A stretch of DNA of 64,000 nucleotides from Anoplolepis gracilipes (taxonomy: Eukaryota; Arthropoda; Insecta; Hymenoptera; Formicidae), in NCBI RefSeq assembly GCF_047496725.1, contig NC_132975.1:12283501-12347500 (forward strand), read 5' to 3'. The notes under the pieces were generated by a model that saw only the letters and a program-made list of their open reading frames with translations, was not told the origin of the DNA and made no database searches. Position numbers and translations under genes: made by a program. Shown in pieces: positions 46,470 to 60,600 of this stretch; position 1 is the first letter of the stretch, and each line of letters begins with the position of its first letter.

Positions 46470-49400
46470 CCCCTCACGACGCATACGAGAGAAGACGATA
46501 GGGGGATACATCACCTTGCTTACCACACGGCCCGTACACCTCAAATACACTACGAGTCAGTCAGTTAACTCCGAGTCAGACCTTTCACTTCGTGGTCCAG
46601 AGAGCACGCCATGGCGCGCACGATGGTTCCCACAAGTGGAAGCGCTCGCCGCGCCGGTCGGGTCTGATGCTACAGTTTGTTTCTCGTTTCCACGGTGGGC
46701 CGAGATGGAACGCGCGCGGGCAACAGGACTCTCGGCGCGAGCAGCGTATCGGGCGCGGACTTCTCGTATCCGGAAGATCGCTCTCATTTTTGCGCGGACC
46801 CCTCGGGCCTCGTACATCAGATTCCCTTCTACTCTTCGATCCGATAAATTAATATTTTTTTTAGCACATTTTTTCAATTCTAAAGTCTACATATTTTATA
46901 TTCATATAATTCACGTTCTGTTATTGCCATGTAATTTTTTACATTCAGTCAAAACGAATTTTTTCACCTTGAAACTTACACAAATTATTATTTATATAAT
47001 TTAATTTATATTATTGTAAGTTTTTGATGACCTTAGCTTCATATGCTGATATGTCAATTCGATGCTTTGTCTTGGGTGTTTGGCTGAAAATTTGATGAAA
47101 ATTACATATCGAAGAGTATCTATTCTTGAGCAATTTTCGAACAAACTTATACGAGCCTTCATAAACTATTAGATTTTTGTTTGAAATATATATACGATTC
47201 ATCGATTTTATAAATGGAACTGATCTATAATACTAGTTATAGATCATAATATTGGATAATAAATGACAAATTGCGCTGATCATACGCCACACGCTTACTC
47301 AGTATCTCGCTACCAAAGCTTGACTTATCTTAGCTATTACTTAGTGCACGTTAATACCATGGTATTAAGCACATCGGCCATGATACTTGTTAATGTTAGC
47401 GACAGAAGTTCAGATGGTGTGACCTCACACGATATTACGCGGCAGTACTATTACCGGTAAATATCGATCTCGCGTATTTATCTGGCAACTGTGTAGATAT
47501 ATTAAATATCATTTGTAACAAAAACGGCATAGATACATTAATTATTATTTGATATCAAACTGATAAGAAGATGTTAATACATTATCGTGATCGACATAAT
47601 TATTTGTAATTATAATATTTTAATGCATGCAACTCTTTTGTGACTAGTCATAAAAGTTAAATGCATAATGTTTATTTAGACAAGCATTGCTTTCATTTAA
47701 CATTCTACAAGTTAAATAATCACGATTATATTATAAGTAAATATCAATGACATAAGTATTAAATCTCTGGAAAGGCGGATTATACAGAACTCGTATTAAT
47801 ATGATAAAGGGACGAAACGGGCGCCTATCAATCGATTATCTACTTATGTTCTATAACAAATAGCAGACTTCTCTACGTCGACAACTGTCGGAGTGATACT
47901 TCAAAGACATTTAATATTCCGATTGCCATTGTAAATTCGCTCTTGTTCGGATTCGTTTCACACAACCGCGGACGAAAGTAATGGTATCCGCTTTGTTTCG
48001 CCCAATCAAGACGGGCACCGCGATACACTCTTCGATGAAAGATTTATTATCGCCATGAGATCGTATCGATTTAATTTCTATTTGATATCTCAAGTACATT
48101 CTAGAAGTGTGTAATGCCTTGAAATGTAAAAATAATCAAAGCACTAGCCGTATATAATTCAGTGTTTGTTTTATAAGTTTTATAAGTTTAAAGAAAAATT
48201 CAAAAGAATTCTCTCTGTAAATACTTATGCAAGCAAATGTTTTAATATCTAATATGAGTAGTTGTTGTAACGTCTTTATGTCATTTTTCTAAAAGTTTTC
48301 TTTGAATAAACGAAAGAAAAAGTATTTGCTTGTGCGGAGCAATGCGCAACACAACCGGCAGAAATGTCGGCTCGTAAAATTCTATCAAACAGGAGAAACG
48401 AAATGACAACAAACGTATCCACATCTTGCGAGTAGCTTCTTTTTTGAAATATACGGCGTGTAATACGTATATACTCTCACGTTTATCGCAGTGCGTTCGT
48501 AAACATAATTGGCGAAGCTGTGATTATTCGAGTAGAATTTCAAGGAATGGAGCTAAATGAGTTTGGAAGGGCAAACAATTTGCGCGCCAGCTGATTGCTC
48601 ATAAAGCCATGTAAGTACAAAGTATCGGTGGACGTTTGTTCGTTGTGGACCCGATGCAATCACGACGCTGCTGCACTTTTGATCCTCACGGCCGCATCGA
48701 TGCATACGACCGTGCATTGTTTCGACTCGGTGCTCGGTGCGTCGTAGAAAGACCCTCTTTCTTACGGATCGTTTCCTGACTGAAGGAACAAAGGACCTCG
48801 TGACATTTCGCAAAAATATTACTTCTCGGATACTTTTTGATAATGCGTCACAAAAGTATTCCTTCGTGTATCTCCCGACAATTTTTCAACGCGTTCGACA
48901 AACCATCACGCGGTGAATGTACGTTCTTGAAGAGATACACATAATTTCTTATATACACTGACGGCTGAACAAGGGTGATAATTGATGATGAGACCGTAAA
49001 ACGACAATTGTCCGGGATTTTTTATCGTATCTTGTCCTTTAATACGACGTGCGCGACCAATACATATGCATGTACTTGGCCTGTTTCATGTCATGCGTGA
49101 CGAAAAGGTCACGTTCGAAATCTCGCGCATTCGGAGAGGAATATACCGAGCGGCGCATTAAAAACAACCGGCACGTAGTTACATCGTAATATAAACCAGC
49201 GACCGTCATAAAAGATGCAGCTTCCCCTCACGTCGTTTCTGTATACGCGTATATCTCGTTCGTGATGAGCGACAACAATCCGAAGGGCGCATAAACGCGC
49301 CGAGTGTTCCAGACGCGATGATGGTACCGCGACGTGGACGCAATTAGATATCAGCCGTGATAGTAAAAACGATCGTTCATTCGTCGGAAACAATTGAGCC

Positions 49401-49850
49401 ATCAACGGAGTGAGTCCGTCTCTTCGGTCGTCGAAACATCACTATTAATCCGCCCCGGATCGTTAAATTCTCGCCGAGTACGAAAATATTCCTGCGCATC
49501 TCCCTCGACCCTTAATCAATTATAACCCGTCATATTGACTTCAAGAAAATTTCTTAATTTGTAAAATTATTCATGAATGAATTTTAATATCAAAATATTT
49601 ACGACCATAATTTCGATAACTTGCAACATTGAAAGTACGTGTCTTGTAACAATTCACTGCATACGTGATTATTATAAATTGAGATATGTATAAATAATAG
49701 GCATAAATTTTAAAAACGGAAAGTCTTAAAAGTAGGAATAAAAAGCTTAGGTTTTTAAAAACAAATATATTTTGTAGCATACATTGTTAGTTTAAAGCTT
49801 TATAAATCTTACATTGGATCACTTGCTGGAAAAATGATGGGAAGAAACTT
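46470..49850. other. Mixed DNA without recognised genes
   Basis: GC-richer at 46560-46850 and 48500-49500, AT-rich elsewhere. Frames (up to 106 codons) overlap on both strands without domains. Confidence 0.4.
47351..47368. repeat. 18-bp perfect palindrome
   Basis: TTAATACCATGGTATTAA is perfectly self-complementary and is bracketed by GTGC (47345-47348) and GCAC (47369-47372), which extend the dyad with a small bulge. It could be a dimeric protein-binding site or chance. Confidence 0.6.
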
Positions 49851-49859
49851 TGCGGAGCC

Positions 49860-50380
49860 ACATGTTGACTTTATATGAAAGAGAGAGAAAAAGAAACGGG
49901 GAGAGGCTGTTATCGATAACCGAAAGGCGTCGCTCCGAAAATACCTGTTAACCGTGGAAACGTGCCGGATTGGGAACGAGGAAGGGACGAGCCGCGGAAA
50001 AGAGAGGAGCGCGCGGGTGTCCCGACGCGCGGTGGGGGCGGGAACGGAAGGGTGAAAGGAAACAGAGATGGAGAGAAAGAGAGAGGGAGAGAGTGAGATA
50101 GAGCGATAAGAAAAGAGAAGCTGTCGCGCATTGAAGTCTCCGAAACGCCGCGCCGGGGTGCTCTCGGCAAGAGTAACACGAACGAACGAAGTGAGGTGAA
50201 GCATTGTACGCGGAGAAAAGGTGGACACGCCGGATGGCGAGGGGGAGAGGGCGAACTGATGGGCGAAGGGCACGGGAGGCTGCACCGGAGTAGATCGGAG
50301 CGAAACCGAGGCAACGAGCCATTGACCCGTGGAACGAGGGGGTAAGCCGTGTGCGGGTGCCGGGCAAGAAGAGCATATGC
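49860..50380. other. Purine-rich, CpG-containing GC patch
   Basis: Strong G/A bias on the plus strand from about 49870 to 50340. Three overlapping minus-strand frames of 142-221 codons are Ser/Pro/Leu/Arg-rich low complexity and share the same DNA in different phases, so they are judged spurious. Confidence 0.5.
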
Positions 50381-51036
50381 GTTATACTCGTATGTATGCT
50401 GATGATGTGTATCTTGCATGGGGCCCGGTACTAGCACATGATTCACCTCTTCGTTCCTCGGCTCTGATCCACTTCGGTTTCGGTGCAGCCTCCTGTTCCC
50501 TTCTCGACTTGCTGGTCTGTTCTCCTCCTCCCCCTCGTCGCTACTCAGTATGTTTATCTTTGTTTTTCTTTGCACATGACGATTATCATGACGTGCACCA
50601 CGTATGTACGTCCGTACGAAACGCGTACATATGTAAGGTGTGCGCGCGTTGCCTCGCAGCTGATATTACGGTACAGATAGATCGAGAGCGATTAAGAAAT
50701 CCGTGACGGGTATTGTGTTTGCCCGGCTCTCATAACGCCTGTATCTGCGGCCACGCTGGACCGCGCGTGCTCTCTTGTGTTCCTCTTGTATCCCGCGAAA
50801 GAGCAACGTCGAACATCGCTGAATTCCGTGTACGTATTATTATATTTCGCGATAATTTCGTCATCAAAAATCTATGAATTATGAGTACACACATACATAA
50901 CTAATATACATATATTAGGATTGTATAAATTGTGTAAATAATAACATAAATTAATAATTATATAATTATTAATTTTATATAATTATATTTAATTTATATT
51001 ATAATAAATTAAATATATAACATCATATATAATTAT

Positions 51037-51085
<49 letters not shown>

Positions 51086-52010
51086 CATAAAATTAATAAT
51101 TATTTAAATTATATATAAATAATAAACTCCTTCTCTTTCTCTTTCTATGATGTTATATATAATATCACAATATTAATGTAAGATTGTTGTACAATAATAT
51201 TGGCAATGCACAGGCTTAATGTACCATGATAGTTAAATATTTTCTGTACTTTTCATACATTCGCAATCGACAAACGAACGTTTGCATTGATTAATATTAC
51301 AACGCGTCAATTATATAAAATAGCTAAATAGCCAATATCTCTTTTTTTTATAAAGCATAGATGTATGTCTCCGCAAGATTTCTTTGCCTGTTACTCTTCT
51401 TATAAATAATTCAACGTAAAATGTCCCACAAAATTTTTCTAACAATATTTGCTATAAAATATATTTCTGTTCTTTATAGTCTAAGATTTTTTTTCTATTT
51501 TTTAACCAGTTTTTATAAATATTTAAGATTTATGAGCGTTGTTTTTATACGTTCCCAACAATTTATAATCACAATTGTTATATACAAAGACAATTGATAT
51601 GTACTTTTATTTCAAATTTTTCTTGCTGCAATATGTTTTTTCCTTTAATTTATATTACGATGAGAATTATACGAATGTAATATAACAGAGTTTAATCGTT
51701 ATGTATTCTATGAGCTAAGATTTATGAAATAGATCCGCATAGAATTAATTGAAATATTAAATCCAATACGGAATCATATTTGGTATGAATGATATATTCC
51801 TTGATCTGTAATACCGCAGATATTTAGCGCTAGGTCTCCGTAACTTCTCCATTTAAGATAAAATTCAATCAAAACATAAAGTATAAATTTTGACTATGTC
51901 GATCACGATGATATTTAAAAATATGATAAAATATTTTGGTATCGTCGCATCTTTCCTGGATAATCTCCTACATCCATAAGATTCGAATCTAATCTAAAAT
52001 TATCCGGCAT
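50381..52010. other. Mixed then very AT-rich DNA
   Basis: After about 50850 the sequence is strongly AT-rich with no feature apart from the TA microsatellite. Confidence 0.45.
51034..51083. repeat. (TA)n microsatellite
   Basis: About 42 bases of uninterrupted TA inside a larger AT-rich block. Confidence 0.95.
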
Positions 52011-55000
52011 TTTCAAGAAAATATATCAGCTTCTTCGATAGAAAGGGGCATCGATTTAAGCCGAGTCGGAAATAAATCGAGTGTTATGGGATGATCGACA
52101 CCTGTCGAATCGGTGACTCGAGCCGCGATTATCCACGCCGCCGATATCGCGAGAGCGGAGAGATTGAGAGCGATTAAGAGAACTTCGTGACGGTGTTTCC
52201 TCGCTCTCTCGCGAAGGCGGCCTCGCATGTTCCTCCGCGGTTGCAACGTGTCGGCCTCGTGTGCTACGCACACATGAGTCTCACGTGCACGTGCGCGCGT
52301 CCACGCACACATGTGTGGATAGACGTGTGCGCAGCATACACGCTGATAGTCGCGGATGGCGAGTGGCGAGGCTCTGCCGCGGTACCGATCTTCTTCGTGG
52401 CCGCCCAGGGTCATGCCCTACCCTCTTGCGCTACACAATAATCTTCTTCGTCGTGTGTGCTCTGGTATCTCCGCGAGAACGTTACCGCCCGCTCTCCTTT
52501 CCCTCTCTTCCCCGCCCGCCTATCCTTTTGTCTCTTGATCGGTGTTGCGGCCGTGTATTCGTCCTTCTTTTATCCGCGTCTCTTCGCCCTTCGTGAACTC
52601 GACGCCGTAGGAGTTTCATCTTTCCCCCCTCCCCCCCTCCCCCGTTCCTTCCGTCGATTTGTTTGCCTACTCAGGGTACTGTATCGCACGTGTACGTATA
52701 CATGTTCCTCTTCGTCCAATTGAATCATTTATAAGAATATTTTAGTGAAAAAATGTGTATCACACAATATATAAAACAAAAAATTATCATTCGAATAAGA
52801 GACGTAATGTCATGAGCGACTCCACATAATCGGTCTTTGAAATGTTGAGAAATTATAATATAAGGAAGATTTTTAATTTAAAATTTTTTTTTTTTTTTTT
52901 GTTTATTTGTGATATTTTTTTCGTATACATGCGACATATTTTTTAATTCCATATCTTTATTCTTGTATGTTGCTCTCTCTCTATTCTCGATGTTTCACAA
53001 ATAGCTTCGCGAAAACTCGTGATGACAGATTCTGAAATAACTCAATCTATTGGAGATGTCTGTATTGAGGATATCGACATTCTCGTCGCATGCGGAATCT
53101 CGCATGATTTTCACGGCTCGTTCAATAACGATCATGCGCGACCGCGTTGATTCGCGCGAGGGCGTATACAAACGCGCGAACCGACTTTCTTGTCACTTGC
53201 AATGAACTAACTCGAGCCTCGAGTCATTGACTCCGCTTCCGGTTCGGCTCTCTATCGCTCGCATTGTTATCTCCGGCAGCTTTCCTCGTCTTCTTCTCCG
53301 TTCCCATCGGCTCTCTATTCTATCTCCACCACCGTGTCCGTCTTTTATTCGCGTATCTTTGCTCTCTCCTCTCCTCGTTTCACTCGTATCTCTTTCTATG
53401 AATTCGCGTTGACTCTTTCTCTATCCCTTGCAATCTATGTTAGTGCTACCACCGATACAAGATCCTTTGTAATAGAAAGATTTCTTAATTTAAAGTTCAT
53501 TAAATATCAAAGGTGGATCGTTTTGAATCTTTTCCTTTTTTTAAATTCTCTTTTTAGGGATTGTTATTTTTTTTCATATAAAATAATTGCATTCTTAAAA
53601 TATAAAAAAATAGTAAAATAGATTGGAATATATTACATGTTGAGGAATATGAGTCTCTCGATAGTCTTTATCAAGGAAATTGGAGCAAATTAATTTGGCA
53701 ACAGTAATTTATACGCACGATTTATACGCTCGTGTACTTAATCTTCTGACTACTCTTTTCCTTGACTACGCTGCGCGCTATCTTTCTTTAGGTGTCTCGG
53801 TCTCAGTAACTCTAGAGTTACTGTTACCGAGATTGTATAATAGAGCACCGACAAGAGGACTGGAGGAGAGGAGAGGCCTTGGTTGATTTCCCGCGTCCGT
53901 CCACGTACCCGGTGGCCGACGATGAATGGATACGTTTCAGGGGCTGCTGAATTAGTAACGCGATACCTGCCACCACGATTTACCCCGTGTTCTCTCGCCT
54001 CCGGTATCATCATACCGGAGAATCGACTTTTCCCCCACCGATTATCACCGCGGCGGCGCTCGTTGCGTCTCGATATTTCTCCTTCGCGCGGGGATGCGAA
54101 CGTTATACATTTTCTATCTTCTTTTATATTCGGCTGATATTTGCATGATGTTCTACGAGTGATTTTTCATGCGCGTTACTTATCGTAAGTGGTGTCGATC
54201 GTAGTCGATAGTACCCGATCGCAATAAGTTCACCGAAATCTCAGACGCGTACTTCTTTCTATCTAATAGATGGCTACAAAGTCAAGCTCTCAACAAGTCA
54301 TGTAATATCGGATTTTCTTACAGTCTTATGATACATAACATTCTCGCAAATATCTCATACATATTTACACAATTTTACTTAAATCTTTCAACTAATTTGG
54401 CGTTTTTATTTTTCTTTTCATTCTCATGTTCTAAAAATTTATTCTATTTTTATCATAAAATTAACAATTTCGATCAATTTGCGGTATATCCGGTAAATTG
54501 TCTAAATAAAATTTAAATTTAATTTTATTTAAATTTTATTTTATTTTATTAATTTTAATTGAAGACGATGGAAGTGCGCGAAGATTTCCATTACACATCT
54601 GTTTTTTCGATCATTTTATTCGTTACTCATATGAATCTTATAAAATGTTATTACCTCGCCATACGTATATATTTCCTTGTTATACGATCTCTTGGAAAAG
54701 ATGTATAATATTTCTTGTCGATCGGCAAAGGTCACGCGTTTCTTACCATGGCCATAAAGCGCCACATTGTGCGCAATAAATTCACTACGCTCTTTAGACA
54801 TACACGTACGGATTTTTTGCGCAACGGCCGATTGATAGAACGTGATGCATAAACTATGCTTTATATGCAGTTTGTGGTCAAAACTGTATTGGATTTGCGA
54901 AAAACCATTGCATTCTCGCATTGAGCGTGTGCACTTTCCGGTATTATTATGATTGCTATAACGTATCTCTGACTTTTTTAGCCTGTAGCCGCAACATAAT

Positions 55001-57435
55001 AGTTACACTACTGATTATCGTTTATAATTCTGTTATCACGACAGGAAAATTCTTATCTCTATTTAAAATTCTAGTCTCTATTTATAATTGCTTATAACTA
55101 GTATAATTATTCGCGATGTTTTTACTCCGAGAAGAGATTCGCGAGCTACTATCGCTCCCACGCGCATAATTCCGTTGTCTCGTGCGATTTGTAACATCGC
55201 CGTTTATCGTAGAAATGATCATCTCGCGCCGCCGCAGTTTGCAGACTGCGTACAAAGATCCTCTTTTTCTCATCTTTCTTTTTCTCGACGTATCCAACGA
55301 GGAATGGATGCTTCCCATGCTGCAGGTATACGAGTGTCATGAGTAGAACAATGTGGTGTTTTTCTTTTCTTTTTTTGTTCGCTCGTACACTTGCATAGGA
55401 TGCGTATATAACAGTGCACGAGGCCTACCCACCGGTTTTATGACCGTATAATGGGCCCCTTAGCTTCTTCAGCAGATTTCATGCAGAAATGCGGAGCAAG
55501 GTTCCAATACTTAAGCTCGCCGGCAGTTTCTCAGTCGTTACGCATATATGCTACACTTGTATGTATGAAAACCTTGCTAACCTTGTTACTTACTCATTTT
55601 TCTTCATTTTCTTGGAATGCGGCTTTTACATTGGGTTTTGATCAATATTATTTGTAATAAAGTTCTCAGCGGTTCTAATAATCATAATCTTTTTTTTTGT
55701 CTTGATGGAATTATCATGACGATATTAATTAATATATATATATTGTTAGACATTAGTAGTTATATATAAATTTATATATAATACACAAGTAACTATGCAT
55801 TTATTTTATTAAAATTTTTAATGTTAAATATATATAATTTTAAATAACTCTTTTGTACAGGAAGCTGATTAATTTTTTCAGGAAATTTTTATTAAAGAAA
55901 AATTAATTTTAAATTTTTTAAAGAATTCGTCATTAAAATCGCATCCAGCAACTATATATTTTCGAGATTGACACATGTCTGGCAATCGTTGTGATTGCGA
56001 TAAAATATTTATCCGTGATCGCGTTGCATCGCCGTGCCTCTGCAGTCGCGTATACCGGATGCGTGAAATAATTATGTGCACGTTTATCTCATTCGACAAA
56101 TGACGTCTGCGATTCCGCGCGTTGTATAAATGCCATTTTAGGATGAGAAAAATTGGCGTGGTTATTCTGGGGAAAAGCGGGTTGCGCATCATTGTCTTCG
56201 AGGAACGGGCGAATAAACGGGGTGACGGGTTTTACTTATGTATCGGATTTCCGTTGACGAAACGCGAAGAGACGAGGTAGATTCGCACGACATCCATAAC
56301 GCCATTAATTGCTTTACATGATTAGAGTCTAGTAATGCGACTCCTCGTCGCATATCCCGTAACGGCCACGAATATATTATATTCCTGGAATTTCGTAACT
56401 TTCTGAATGAATGCGCGAGAGACACCTGCCTATGAAAATATCGTAATGCTTCGACGACGTTGCAGCCGCTCCGAGAACGGTTGCTGAGAAAGAATGAGCG
56501 TCGAAGCTAACGATAGCGATATTCTCGTGCCTCGTTATTTCTTCGTAAAATGAGGAGCCGCACATGAATCAGAAATACGAATCGGGCAACGAGCAAGTAA
56601 GAATTTTGCGCTGGCAAACTACGACGCGATTAACATAAAACAGAGAAGCATCATTTTTGCGACAAATTATTTTCACGATTTATTTTCATGAATAATGTGA
56701 CGCTGCTTTTTTTTATAATCGTACGAAAATTTTGGTCGTAACATGTTTATAAATAAGTGATACTTGACAAGTTTGTCGGATAATATTGTTAATCATGATC
56801 AGAGATGTCAGTAAAAGTTATTTGAAAGCTTCAGAATAATAAGTTTGGTACACACTTGATATTTTTTGTTGGACATTAAATTGTTGTTGAATATTTAATT
56901 ACCTAATATATTAAAAAGGAAGAGATATTTAGATTTAAAATAACATTTATATCTTTATTATATCAAAAGGAAATATAAATAACATTACAATGTGTTGAAT
57001 CACATACACGTTGGATATATATCAAGAATGATATTGTTCTGCACCGTTAAATGACATATGTCATTTATCAAACGCTTGCAAAATTCTTATGCCTCTGTCC
57101 TGCTTTTAGCCCACGCCTAGAGTCATGTGTGAGTTTTCATATGAAAGTTTTCCCGCGAGCATACGCCAGCGATCCGAGAAATGTTTCTTCGGTAATAATC
57201 GCAAGAGAGCGAGAGAGGTATTTCGTGGTAACGGTAATAACAGTAGGTTCGAAAGTTCGACGTCATTATCCGCCTTCGACGAAAGAGCGCACGCGCGATC
57301 GCTTTGCACAAGAATCGACTTATCGTCTCGACGACGACGTGGGGACGGGCCACGGTTCCGAGAGAGTTCGGATCGTGAAGGACCAACCGATCATAAGTGC
57401 ACACCGAGCTCCGCTCCTGATTTTCCGCACCATGA
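52011..57435. other. Long gene-free stretch of mixed composition
   Basis: CpG-richer segments at 52020-52720, 53080-53420, 53850-54250 and 55060-55350 alternate with AT-rich ones. A T-run lies at about 52886-52901. No frame above 133 codons and none with a domain. Confidence 0.4.
53795..53832. repeat. 38-bp inverted repeat (stem-loop)
   Basis: TCTCGGT, then TCAGTAACTC, pairs with GAGTTACTG, then ACCGAGA. There are two mismatches in 19 pairs and essentially no loop, centred on CTCTAGAG. No T-run follows, and nothing links it to a gene. Confidence 0.75.
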
Positions 57436-57438
57436 GCT

Positions 57439-57440
<2 letters not shown>

Positions 57441-57474
<34 letters not shown>
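57441..57474. repeat. (TG)n microsatellite
   Basis: About 32 bases of uninterrupted TG. Confidence 0.96.
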
Positions 57475-57476
<2 letters not shown>

Positions 57477-57479
57477 CGC

Positions 57480-58815
57480 GCATTTACGTGGGTGGATGGA
57501 AGGAGGTCGGAGGTTGGTCGTTAAGCCTCAGCCTCTAGATTAGTACCGGCGAGACCGAAACTTTAAACGAGATCATTTCTTAGCTTAACCCCTTCCCGGC
57601 TCTTTCTCTAAATCCTCGATTTAAATCCGCTAATTGAAGACCAGTCCAAACACCAGTGGATTCTTATTCCGTCGCGATAATTCCGACGATGCCGAGAGCA
57701 GCAGCAGATAAACATCCGTAACTTAGAAGTGTCGTCGACTCTCTCATACGACTACTTTTTAACTAAGTTAACTAATCAAGATTTGCCAATCTTCTACTTA
57801 TTCCATGTGCAAATTATGCGACTTGAGAGCTTACGAGCGAGCGACGATCGAATTGACATTGCGATCGTAAATTACAGAAATCGATAAATATCGTACACTA
57901 TAGAATCACAGAGATGATTGAAAAAAATTTTACTCTTTGATCGCAAAGAGAGATCTCGTTGAAACGGTAATTATAGCAATGATGATAAATTTCCAACTTC
58001 CTGTTTCTTCCGAGAAGAAGAGAAACGTGCGCGTCGTCCGAAACGCGTGTAAGAAACGACGTGACGTCTTTCGTGCCATTTCGAGTCTGCGAGCGATCGC
58101 AGTTCCTTCCGTGGTTCTTTGTGTGTGAATGTGCTCCGATTAACCGGTCGACATAACCATTGGCCGCCGACGTCCATCGTTCGTCCATACCTGATTCGAA
58201 GCAACCGTATAGCGCTAAGTCATGCTCGGCGTTCCCAGGCAAGCGGTGGCCTGGTCACTGGTGGAACATGCGCATATATATATGTATTGTATACAGGCAT
58301 AAGCCGTCCTAAAATTTTAATCTTTAACCTGAAATTTTAATTTCACTGCCTTAGATTTTTTTTTGCGTCGTATATTTCTTTATATTCAACATTAAAAAAG
58401 CTTTGCAATCGAATTCTAAAAGAACAAAATTTATGTAAATTTATACATGAACAAAATAGAATACGTGTTATTTATTCAAGTGCAATTCTATTAGTTTGCA
58501 AAGAATTTTTTATTTTCTATTTTTTTAATTCGAAAGTACAAATAAACATTATATATATATAATAAAATATAATAAATATAATTATAAAAATATATAATAT
58601 AAATTTCATATTTTTCGAAAAAAGAGAAGTTGGTATTACATTTAAAAAATTACGATTAACGTTGCTCGTTTTGGAACATGCTGTACTGTGTGTACATGCG
58701 TATATACGATTACACATTGATGCGTAAAAACGCAGCGTGTAAATGTAGCGGAGAATCGGCCACGTATACGCGCGGACGTGCATTCAAGCAGACCGAAGCG
58801 GGACGGAAACTAAGA
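57480..58815. other. Mixed then AT-rich DNA
   Basis: No supported gene. Frames on both strands between 57898 and 58340 overlap and lack domains. Confidence 0.4.
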
Positions 58816-58828
58816 AATGAGAGTTAGA

Positions 58829-58834
58829 GGGAGG

Positions 58835-58902
<68 letters not shown>

Positions 58903-58920
58903 AAAGGGAAGAAGAAGAAG
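58829..58920. repeat. (GA)n microsatellite with GAA tail
   Basis: GGGA units lead into about 50 bases of pure GA, one AAA interruption and GAAGAAGAAGA. Confidence 0.96.
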
Positions 58921-59855
58921 ATGAGAAGGAAAGACGGACGCAAGAACGGCAGAGATATTCAGAGGATAGTCCGAGGGGTCAGGTGAGATGCTGCGTGGCG
59001 GGAGGACGACCACAGCGGCGTGCCGGAAGCGAGCAGGTGACTGGTAGTTCCGCTCCATCGAGCGCTGTTCCGCGCCATGGCCACTCAAGATCGGTTCTCG
59101 ATGGACTGCGATGGATGGCGATTCCATATGGATTCACAGACATTGTGCACGTTTAAGCTTTCGTGATTGCGCGGTTACTTTTATCTATCGTATATTCTAA
59201 TCCCGATGCGCGAGTATCGTACTCCGCATAATTATGCGGTCGTTAATTTCGTCCGAGACGGTATTCAACTGATATGACAAATTATATGACAAATAACTAT
59301 GCAATACTCTGCTCTTATATTTCTACTTCATATTGCGTGTGTACAATATAATAATATATAATTATATATTAATATATTAATATAATATAAATTATATATT
59401 ATATATAAATTAATATAAATATTTATATTACATATATATTTATAATAATTACATATATATATATATGTGTGTGTAATTATTATAAATATTAATATATAAT
59501 ATTAATTATAAATTGTATATATTGTATATATTGATAAATATTGCGTATATAAAGCCATTTAAAAGTTAATTTTAAAACAAGGAAAGAATTGATAATTATA
59601 CAGGATACGTAGTAATTGATACACGTTTCGCAGCGATTCACGGTAACGTCAGATGCGTCAGGCTGCGTCCCCAATTGAACGTTATTATCGCATCTCGCAA
59701 CGTTGCGAAATTTCGCGTTTTCCTCTTGTCGACTGATAAGATTTTCGGACGTTGATTTCCGTCAGTTCGCGACTCGGCCTCGATGTATATCGACATTAGA
59801 CGCGATGACTCGCGTCAGCAGACCGCCAGTTGCCAAGCGAATTTATCGCACAACG
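58921..59855. other. Mixed DNA, AT-rich at 59330-59540
   Basis: A small plus-strand frame opens with a GCCATGG context at 59077 (29 codons) but has nothing else in its favour. 59340-59540 is TA-rich. Confidence 0.4.
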
Positions 59856-59859
59856 GCAA

Positions 59860-60600
59860 CTCGCGGCGAAGGGTGTCCGGGAAGAGAGGCGGAAGGGGTA
59901 AGACGGGAGACGCGTATAGTTCCATCGTTAAGGAGCCAGCCCGGCGGTGGACTGGATAGGGAGATGGTTTAGGGTCCATACATAGAAGGAGCCGGCACCA
60001 GCACGTATAAGGACGGAACGTGTGGGGTATTGACTAGCCGGCTGGTCCTGGCAAGGGTTGCGGCTAAGACGGAGAGAGCAACGGGAGGGTGGAGGGGGCG
60101 GGAAGAAGAGAACGGGAATACTCGAAGGGACGGAGGGAGATGTGGCGCACGGAGGGCGGCGTGAGGGAAAAGGACGCGCGAACGGAGCCCCGCGGTGGTG
60201 AGGGACGAGGGACGAGCTCTCATTGCTAAAGGTAGTTCCAGGACTGTGGGACGGGATGCGGAGCAGAGGCGGGGGGAGGACGGCAGGGTGGACTACCTAA
60301 GACTGATATGGATTGTAGATTATTCTGGACCTCGGGGTGCGGCTTGGCCAAGGGTTAGTATCTCAGAACCCTTGGCGCGCGCTCACCTCCGTCTCCCTCT
60401 TCTTCTCTGCCTGCGGAGCTCTCGTACTCGACCCGCGTTACCAAACCTCTCTCGAGCGTCCACCCGTTTCCCCCCTGCTTCCTATCCCTCGCCCCCTCCC
60501 CCTTCCTCCTTCGTTTCCTGACCGGCTGCTCGCCTCCTCCTCGCGGTTCCTTCTCGCGGAGAAGTTCGTCCGTTCCGACTAGGCGGCTAGGCCTGCGGCC
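59860..60600. other. GC-rich patch with purine-to-pyrimidine skew switch
   Basis: 59870-60290 is G/A-rich on the plus strand and 60385-60560 is C/T-rich, with a sharp change near 60300-60380. Frames of 80-108 codons occur on both strands and are low complexity. The mirrored skew might mark a promoter or divergent transcription start, but no exon could be tied to it. Confidence 0.5.

Noticed and set aside
46302..47004. 220-codon plus-strand and 106-codon minus-strand frames
   Set aside because: Driven by the long (CT)n repeat followed by unremarkable sequence. No domain.
49809..50575. Three overlapping minus-strand frames of 142-221 codons
   Set aside because: The same DNA is open in three phases because of strong purine bias. 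The peptides are Ser/Pro/Leu-rich without a domain.
54616..54921. 101-codon minus-strand frame containing KKRVTFAD, resembling a PP1-docking RVxF motif
   Set aside because: A four-residue docking motif is too short to support a gene. No other similarity or splice structure was seen.
59077..59166. 29-codon frame with a GCCATGG start context
   Set aside because: Too short, no splice donor and no homology. The start context alone is weak evidence.
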